From Sphingobacterium sp. JB170 (GTDB lineage Bacteria; Bacteroidota; Bacteroidia; Sphingobacteriales; Sphingobacteriaceae), in assembly GCF_900163865.1 (NCBI RefSeq), contig NZ_FUKU01000013.1, positions 372,001 through 436,000 on the forward strand: a stretch of 64,000 nt of DNA, read 5' to 3'. How positions within the stretch are numbered: the first letter of the stretch is position 1; each line of letters starts with the position of its first letter. This document shows positions 59,181-64,000 of this stretch, one piece after another. The translations under genes were made by a program, and so were the position numbers. A model generated the notes under the pieces. It did no database searches and was not told where the DNA came from. It saw only the letters and a list, made by a program, of their open reading frames with translations.

Positions 59181-60476
59181 TTATTCCTCTATGATCTGTT
59201 TAAAATTCTTCCAACCGGGTGCATTTTTATATAAATTAGCTGTTCCTGCTGGCACATATAATTTTACCTTTTCAAAATCCGGACTTTTGTTATATTCAGG
59301 TGTCCCCAAGGGATTGATTAATATATTGTCGAATAAGGTGTTTGCTGGCGGGGGCGCTACCCAGGCTACATGGACTTCTTCCAGATTGTCCATGCCATTA
59401 ATAAAGCCTCGTCCCAGTTCTGTGATATCTTTATGAAACCAGATGCGCTTAGTGGTACTTTGGTAAAAACAGCTTTCACCAATATGAACAATCTGTCCAG
59501 GAATACGAAGCTCTGCAAAATTGTTGCCTCGCATAGCCCTATTACCCAATTCAACTAAGCTTTGAGACCATTTGATTTTTTTAAGGTGTATTCCGCTAAG
59601 AAAACCTTCTCCTACTTCTTTTATACCGTCCGGCATTAATAATTCTTCTATTTTAGTTCCTGCAAAAGGTGCAGACCCTATTGATTTTAATCCTTCCGGG
59701 AGCGTAATAGTTTCCAAATCCGCACTTGAAAGAAAGCACTCATCGGGCAATGCGGTTACTTTTGGAGGAAAAGTAAAACTGGTTAGCTTAGTATTCGCAA
59801 AGCACCCTCTTTTTATTACTTCTACCGACTCCGGTAGTTCAAGGTCTTCATATGGGTAATATCTATAGGCAAATTGCCCGATTTCTCTTACGGTGTTAGG
59901 TAATTGATATTTTTCAATGGGCATATAAGGAATGTCAATCGGATATACATGGCCTGTCTGTTGCACATCTAAACGTAGACTGACTACTTGGAAAGTCAAA
60001 TCTCCAATAATTTCTACATCCTCCGGAACAATTACCTCCCGAATCCAGTAGGATTCGGACATCACATTGTCCCCTGTACTTTTTATCTTTCTCGGGAAAA
60101 CGAAATAATCTAAGTTTTTAAGCTTATGAAAAGGAGAATTGATGAATTGCCCTTCAAAAACCTCTGCGTCCCGAAAATCAACCTCCCGTAGTTCACCATT
60201 GAACGCTTCGGCTATATACCGTTTTATAATGCCAATATCTTTATTATTGATATGGCCTTTTACAATAAGCTTCTTTATACCAGACCAATTCATTTCATCC
60301 GAAGCCACTTCAAAATCTCCGGCTTTTTTGCCTTCATAGATCAGTGTATTGTTGTCATTCTGGGGTAGGATAAAAGTGGAGGAGTTCGCGGGGAACTCCT
60401 CCGTCTTATCACATGAAGCCAATATTACCACTCCTATTAACAATAATATACAACCTATTCTGTACGTAGCAGTCAT
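59181..60476 (-). CDS. BspA-type leucine-rich-repeat lipoprotein
   Basis: A 431-residue lipoprotein (VILASCDKT, Cys near residue 22). From about residue 120 on it holds BspA-like LRR_5 units (VIVPEDVEIIGDLTFQ, YQLPNTVREIGQFAY, LELPESVEVIKRGCF, FTFPPKVTALPDECF, ITLPEGLKSIGSAPF, LRIPGQIVHIGESCF). Such proteins are surface adhesins or binders of host proteins. In the same operon as a TonB receptor it might capture the receptor's carrier substrate. That is inference. Confidence 0.87.
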   Translation of the reverse strand: MTATYRIGCILLLIGVVILASCDKTEEFPANSSTFILPQNDNNTLIYEGKKAGDFEVASDEMNWSGIKKLIVKGHINNKDIGIIKRYIAEAFNGELREVDFRDAEVFEGQFINSPFHKLKNLDYFVFPRKIKSTGDNVMSESYWIREVIVPEDVEIIGDLTFQVVSLRLDVQQTGHVYPIDIPYMPIEKYQLPNTVREIGQFAYRYYPYEDLELPESVEVIKRGCFANTKLTSFTFPPKVTALPDECFLSSADLETITLPEGLKSIGSAPFAGTKIEELLMPDGIKEVGEGFLSGIHLKKIKWSQSLVELGNRAMRGNNFAELRIPGQIVHIGESCFYQSTTKRIWFHKDITELGRGFINGMDNLEEVHVAWVAPPPANTLFDNILINPLGTPEYNKSPDFEKVKLYVPAGTANLYKNAPGWKNFKQIIEE

Positions 60477-60497
60477 TTTTTGAATTTAGGAACCATT

Positions 60498-61040
60498 CTA
60501 AATTTTGGTTAATACGATTTGAAAAGGTATTTGAAATCCTAATTTGATACGTATGGCAAAAGCCGAAGCCGAATTACCTGTCGTAGTAATAATAGCTGCT
60601 GAACTGTCCGAATCCTGGTTTGGGTTAATAAAAGAAGGAATGGAACTTCCCGGGTTGCCATTTCTTCTTGCTAATGCAACTACACCATTACCGTTGGTTA
60701 TATTTCCCGTAACATCATCGAAAGTAAAACTCACATCCTGCAATGCTAGCGCCATTGGCATTTGATTTTTCCAATAATGCTTCGTTGTAGCATAATCGAA
60801 ATCTCCATAAGATGAAGGTGGAGTTCCAGGGTTAAATCCACTGGTATTGCCACTCGCATCACAAAATTCCACTTTTGTTATCCCGCCTGTTACGGCAGTA
60901 AATTTGATATAATGGTTGCCATCAGGATTTAGTAGTCCTTTTGCAACACCCGCAAAAAAGTCACCCATCGGGTCAAAGAATACACTCACTTGGTGTATCC
61001 CTGTTAGGGAAATTGCTCCCTTTGTTTGATTTGTACTCAT
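60498..61040 (-). CDS. Unknown protein without signal peptide
   Basis: A 180-residue protein (MSTNQTKGAISLTGIHQVSV) with beta-rich, Gly/Asn-rich composition and repeated VTG/VTGN motifs. It lacks a visible signal peptide although all its neighbours are envelope proteins. It shares a general look with the 165-residue protein at 48227 (no signal, similar size). Its stop lies 21 bp before the LRR lipoprotein. No family recognised. Confidence 0.65.
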   Translation of the reverse strand: MSTNQTKGAISLTGIHQVSVFFDPMGDFFAGVAKGLLNPDGNHYIKFTAVTGGITKVEFCDASGNTSGFNPGTPPSSYGDFDYATTKHYWKNQMPMALALQDVSFTFDDVTGNITNGNGVVALARRNGNPGSSIPSFINPNQDSDSSAAIITTTGNSASAFAIRIKLGFQIPFQIVLTKI

Positions 61041-61117
61041 AATATTGATTTTAAAAAATTATTAATAAATATATTTGACTGCCGCACACGAATGGGTATA
61101 CGATAGGTTTCATGTGC

Positions 61118-61714
61118 TTAATTAAGTTTTTGGGCAGATTTAATTACTACTACCACGGGCAATGCTACTCCGGGATCCAGTTTAAGATCGTATTGCATGG
61201 TTCCAGATCCATTTGGGTTCTTTTCAAATACACCGCTTATTTTGGAGTTTCCATTGCTATGCAATCCCTGTTCTAACGCTTCATCAGGTATTTCAAATCC
61301 TGGGTCATCGTCTGGCTCAAAGCCATCAGCGGGTGGGTTGGCATCAAAATAGCCTTTGCCATCCACGTTATGTACCATCAACCCTTTAGATGTTTCGGTA
61401 ACGCTAAACCGCGAGTCCACACTCATTTCAAATGGCATTGGGCTGGCACGGAAGCCGGTAAAACGTAAGCGCAATATGCCATTGCCTTCATCAGTAACTG
61501 TTCCGTCCACTGTTCCTGTTGCTATAGGGATTGTTCCCATCATCGCAGGTATCACCTGAAAGCGATATTTTCCTGTCATTCCATATTGCTTTATCAGGGT
61601 ACTACCTCCAATATCCTCGCCCTCCTTACTGCACGAGCTAAGCACAAGTCCGCAGGCCAACAGCATCAGCACGGACAATAAAGCAGATTGTCTGTATATA
61701 GGTTTTGCATTCAT
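61118..61714 (-). CDS. Small lipoprotein, paralog of next gene
   Basis: A 198-residue lipoprotein (LVLSSCSKE, Cys near residue 28). ILRLRFTGFRASPMPFEMSV and the final LPVVVVIKSAQKL match the pattern GALEFGYRNFQTEMMPLEMT and the LPIAMKAHITGT ending of the gene upstream, so the pair are likely beta-barrel (calycin-like) paralogs. The ligand is unknown. Confidence 0.72.
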   Translation of the reverse strand: MNAKPIYRQSALLSVLMLLACGLVLSSCSKEGEDIGGSTLIKQYGMTGKYRFQVIPAMMGTIPIATGTVDGTVTDEGNGILRLRFTGFRASPMPFEMSVDSRFSVTETSKGLMVHNVDGKGYFDANPPADGFEPDDDPGFEIPDEALEQGLHSNGNSKISGVFEKNPNGSGTMQYDLKLDPGVALPVVVVIKSAQKLN

Positions 61715-61727
61715 TGTTTTATAATTT

Positions 61728-62318
61728 TTATTTTGTTCCGGTTATATGTGCTTTCATTGCAATGGGTAACATCAGGTCGAACAGGACATATAGCTTTTTA
61801 CTGCTGCGCACATAGTAACCCTCCAACTCGGCATCATCACTCTGCGGTAGCGGGGTGCCGATGGGCTGTCCAGATACCGCAGCTGTACGCACACTTCCGT
61901 CCGTTCCTCGAAGCCATATAGTATCCTGAACGGCATTCAGTTCCAGCAATACATTAATATTCGTAGTCATTTCCAAAGGCATCATTTCTGTCTGGAAATT
62001 CCTGTACCCAAATTCCAAAGCACCGTTGGCAAGCCATTGCATCCGTACCGGCCATCTGCTTTCTGTAAAAGTCAATAATGGTTGGGTGCGGGTTTCATTG
62101 TCATACATAACTATTTTTATATCTACGCTGTCCTTCCCATAACCCAGATAGGCCTCGTATATTTCCTTTGCCAGTGCCTGCGTGCCATAGTCTTCATTCA
62201 GGTAATCCTCACGGTCGGGCAATAAAGACGGATCATCAAGGTCCGGCGAGTAATAGTTATCCTTACTACATGAAATAAACATGAAAGAGAATAACACTAT
62301 GTAACCAAGTCCTTTCAT
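61728..62318 (-). CDS. Small lipoprotein, paralog of previous gene
   Basis: A 196-residue lipoprotein (MFISCSKDN, Cys near residue 17) with VDIKIVMYDNETRTQPLLTF, the MPLEM block and the LFDLMLPIAMKAHITGT ending. It is 5 bp after the methyltransferase and 13 bp before its paralog. Exported; substrate unknown. Confidence 0.72.
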   Translation of the reverse strand: MKGLGYIVLFSFMFISCSKDNYYSPDLDDPSLLPDREDYLNEDYGTQALAKEIYEAYLGYGKDSVDIKIVMYDNETRTQPLLTFTESRWPVRMQWLANGALEFGYRNFQTEMMPLEMTTNINVLLELNAVQDTIWLRGTDGSVRTAAVSGQPIGTPLPQSDDAELEGYYVRSSKKLYVLFDLMLPIAMKAHITGTK

Positions 62319-62323
62319 CCGGA

Positions 62324-63103
62324 TTATCTTTTACGGGCAACAATAGCTACTGCATTAATATCTTTTTTATGCTTTTTGAAAGTATGGCGCATTTGCAGGA
62401 TACGCTTACGCAGTTCACCTTGCGTAAGTACATTGAACATGATTTTCAATGTGCGGAAGATACCCTCATCCGCCAATACACGCTTTGGCTCCAGCAGAGC
62501 CATAGCATTAGTATCCACCTTTACAATCTCAAAGCCTTCGTCCTCCAAAAGTTCGCACCATTCTCTCGCGGTTAGCGGGCGAGCATGCACCCGTATATTG
62601 GCACTCAGGTCTTTGTAAACGCTTTGCTTAATCTCTTCACTGATGTGATCGGGCTGTAATCCCAGCTCGTGGATGCCATAAAAGCCTCCCGATTTCAGTA
62701 TCCTTGCGGCTTCTTTTATAATAGCCTTTTTATGCTCCAATGGCTGCATGGTCAGCATTGCTTCGCCATATACTTTAGAAGCGTAATTGCCTGGCAGGGT
62801 GGTGTTGGAAGCATCGGCCACGATCATGCTCATGTTAGCATAGTTGACATTTTTCTTTGCCAGTTCGGAAGCCTGCTTATTGTTATCTACCCCGGTATAG
62901 CTGTTCGGTTTTCTGGCACAGGCAATGGCAGCTGTAAAACCCAGCCCGGGTGCAAATTCCACCACATCGTCCGATGGATTGATGTCCATATTCTTCATCA
63001 ACACCTTGGTCAGCTCCCGTCCACCGGGACGAAGTACCTTTTTCCCTACCTTCGCAAGTATCCAGTGCCCTTGTTTTTCGTTTAGTTTTTCTTCTATTGC
63101 CAT
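62324..63103 (-). CDS. Class I SAM-dependent methyltransferase
   Basis: A 259-residue protein. The SAM motif VVEFAPGLGFTAAIA (near residue 43) is followed by YTGVDNNKQASELAKKNV, and AARILKSGGFYGIHELGL is the typical post-motif. It lies between the TonB receptor upstream and lipoproteins downstream. A cytoplasmic methyltransferase among envelope genes might modify an imported tetrapyrrole or metallophore; the substrate is not known. Confidence 0.86.
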   Translation of the reverse strand: MAIEEKLNEKQGHWILAKVGKKVLRPGGRELTKVLMKNMDINPSDDVVEFAPGLGFTAAIACARKPNSYTGVDNNKQASELAKKNVNYANMSMIVADASNTTLPGNYASKVYGEAMLTMQPLEHKKAIIKEAARILKSGGFYGIHELGLQPDHISEEIKQSVYKDLSANIRVHARPLTAREWCELLEDEGFEIVKVDTNAMALLEPKRVLADEGIFRTLKIMFNVLTQGELRKRILQMRHTFKKHKKDINAVAIVARKR

Positions 63104-63196
63104 TTCTTTTGGTGTATTATCGCATCATTGTATAATGCATATTGTCCTTGTTTCTTTGTCTTTAATCCTTATTCCTTTATCATTACTCTTTGTTCC

Positions 63197-64000
63197 TTAA
63201 AGCTTATAGGTCAGCCCCACATAAAAAGTCCTTGTCTGTCCGGGCATAAAAAATGCTACATTGTCCACCGTAAATTCGGGGAACGGAATCGGCGGCAGCA
63301 ATATCTGGTCGCTGATGATGTAGCTTGATGCATAATATTTATTCAATATGTTCTTTCCTTCTACGTAGAAGGAGAAATTCTTCCACTGCTCTATTCCTGC
63401 CCTGAATCCAAAAATGGTAAAAGCAGGTTGATATACGGTATTGGTGTGGTCTATCGGGCTACGCTGTGGCTGGCTCTCGGCATTGAGCGAAAAGAACAGC
63501 TTGTCCGGACTTTTGTATTCAACCGCTGCCGTCAGGTAATGGGGCGGTACGCCCGCCAGCTTGTTGCCCTGATAATCGTCAGACGAGAAATAAAAATCGC
63601 TATAGGTGTACATCGCCCTAACGGAGATTTTGTCCTTTGTCCTGAAAATATTCTCAAACGGAACAGCTATTGCACCGAATTCTATCCCTTGATGGATCGT
63701 GTTCGGATAGCTCTTGGTCTCTTTTACCCCCAGAACAAAATCTTTTATTTCTAAGAGCTCATCTTTTACCCAAGACCGGTATAGGGACACATTCCAGCCA
63801 TAGCGTGTACCCTCATGGCGTGTACCAATTTCAGCCGTAACGGATGACTGTTTGTCCAGCTTGATTGCAAAGAACTCTTTCGGGCTGGTATTGATGTTTT
63901 CCGTGACCTTTGTGCCTACGAGTTCGTCAAAGGTAGGTGGTTCATAGCTTGTGCTAACATTACCGAAAAATTGAAAATCTCTGTTTTTACCGGCATTATA
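63197..64000 (-). CDS. TonB-dependent receptor, C-terminal part (cut by window end)
   Basis: The frame is open from the window edge (64000) to the stop at 63197, 267 residues. It is the C-terminal part of a TonB receptor barrel: FFGNVSTSYEPPTFDELVG, VTAEIGTRHEGTRYGWNVSL, then a final strand TRTFYVGLTYKL. The N-terminus lies outside the window. A GTG at 63790 is not a real start. Heads the region-5 gene run; substrate unknown. Confidence 0.9.
   Translation of the reverse strand, partial: YNAGKNRDFQFFGNVSTSYEPPTFDELVGTKVTENINTSPKEFFAIKLDKQSSVTAEIGTRHEGTRYGWNVSLYRSWVKDELLEIKDFVLGVKETKSYPNTIHQGIEFGAIAVPFENIFRTKDKISVRAMYTYSDFYFSSDDYQGNKLAGVPPHYLTAAVEYKSPDKLFFSLNAESQPQRSPIDHTNTVYQPAFTIFGFRAGIEQWKNFSFYVEGKNILNKYYASSYIISDQILLPPIPFPEFTVDNVAFFMPGQTRTFYVGLTYKL

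Noticed and set aside
60484-60503. Fourth Fur-box-like palindrome ATTTAGGAACC-ATTCTAAAT
   Set aside because: The spacing between arms is two bases instead of one, and it overlaps the end of a coding region, so I do not count it with the other three.
63128-63200. Pyrimidine-rich stretch (TTCCTTATTCC-like words) between receptor and methyltransferase genes
   Set aside because: Low-complexity intergenic sequence without pairing or a regular period; no function can be supported.
63197-63790. GTG at 63790 as the start of the last receptor gene
   Set aside because: The reading frame continues upstream to the window edge with typical barrel sequence, so the gene is cut by the window and does not start there.

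Overview
The window looks like a Bacteroidota chromosome or integrated element, most likely from the Sphingobacteriaceae. The evidence is a Bacteroides-type tra operon (TraE/F/G/J/K/M/N) with RteC, SusC/FecA-style TonB receptors, FecI/FecR pairs, HmuY lipoproteins, lipoboxes of the S-C-x-K type, and the absence of strong Shine-Dalgarno sites. Genus cannot be fixed from sequence alone. No tRNA, rRNA, CRISPR array or insertion sequence was seen.

Region 1 (1-21.6 kb, nearly all minus strand, visibly G+C-rich) is the transfer module of an integrative conjugative element. In transcription order it holds RteC regulator, RadC-like JAMM protein, Toprim/primase-like protein, two small proteins, a 56-bp tandem repeat and hairpins that may be oriT, a MobC-like accessory protein, relaxase, ParA, a DUF3408-like protein, TraE-type pilin-like proteins, TraF, TraG ATPase, three tandem VirB5-like paralogs, TraJ, TraK, a TraL-position protein, TraM, TraN, two paralogous small proteins and a Fic protein with an AbiEi-like N-terminus. 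No integrase and no VirD4-type coupling protein lie in the window.

Region 2 (22-26.9 kb) is a plus-strand operon behind a Fur-box-like palindrome and a strong leader hairpin: a methyltransferase, a MATE exporter, a membrane protein and a siderophore-interacting flavoreductase. A minus-strand membrane-anchored LuxR-type regulator follows.

Region 3 (26.9-43.9 kb, minus strand) is heme locus 1: ECF sigma, S41 peptidase, FecR, STN-type TonB receptor, LRR-like lipoprotein, a tandem two-domain HmuY, a second TonB receptor, a short Fur-like protein, ChaN-like protein, HmuT, HmuU, HmuV and HmuS. It ends in a decayed copy of part of locus 2 (remnants of heme oxygenase and receptor, and one intact small gene).

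Region 4 (44-57.3 kb) is heme locus 2. On the minus strand are HmuY-type lipoproteins, two DUF5018-like lipoproteins, a TonB receptor, a conserved 106-aa protein, heme oxygenase and a zinc-ribbon protein. Divergently on the plus strand are HmuT, HmuU, an unusual single polypeptide joining the HmuV ATPase to the HmuS heme-handling protein, and another short Fur-like protein. A Fur-like palindrome and an array of 21-bp-spaced repeats lie between the two arms.

Region 5 (57.3-64 kb, minus strand, visibly A+T-richer) starts from a TonB receptor cut by the window edge and runs through a methyltransferase, several lipoproteins, an LRR lipoprotein, a beta-barrel protein and a cupin. Its substrate is unknown. 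Together, regions 2-5 form a large iron and heme acquisition block beside, and perhaps carried by, a conjugative element.
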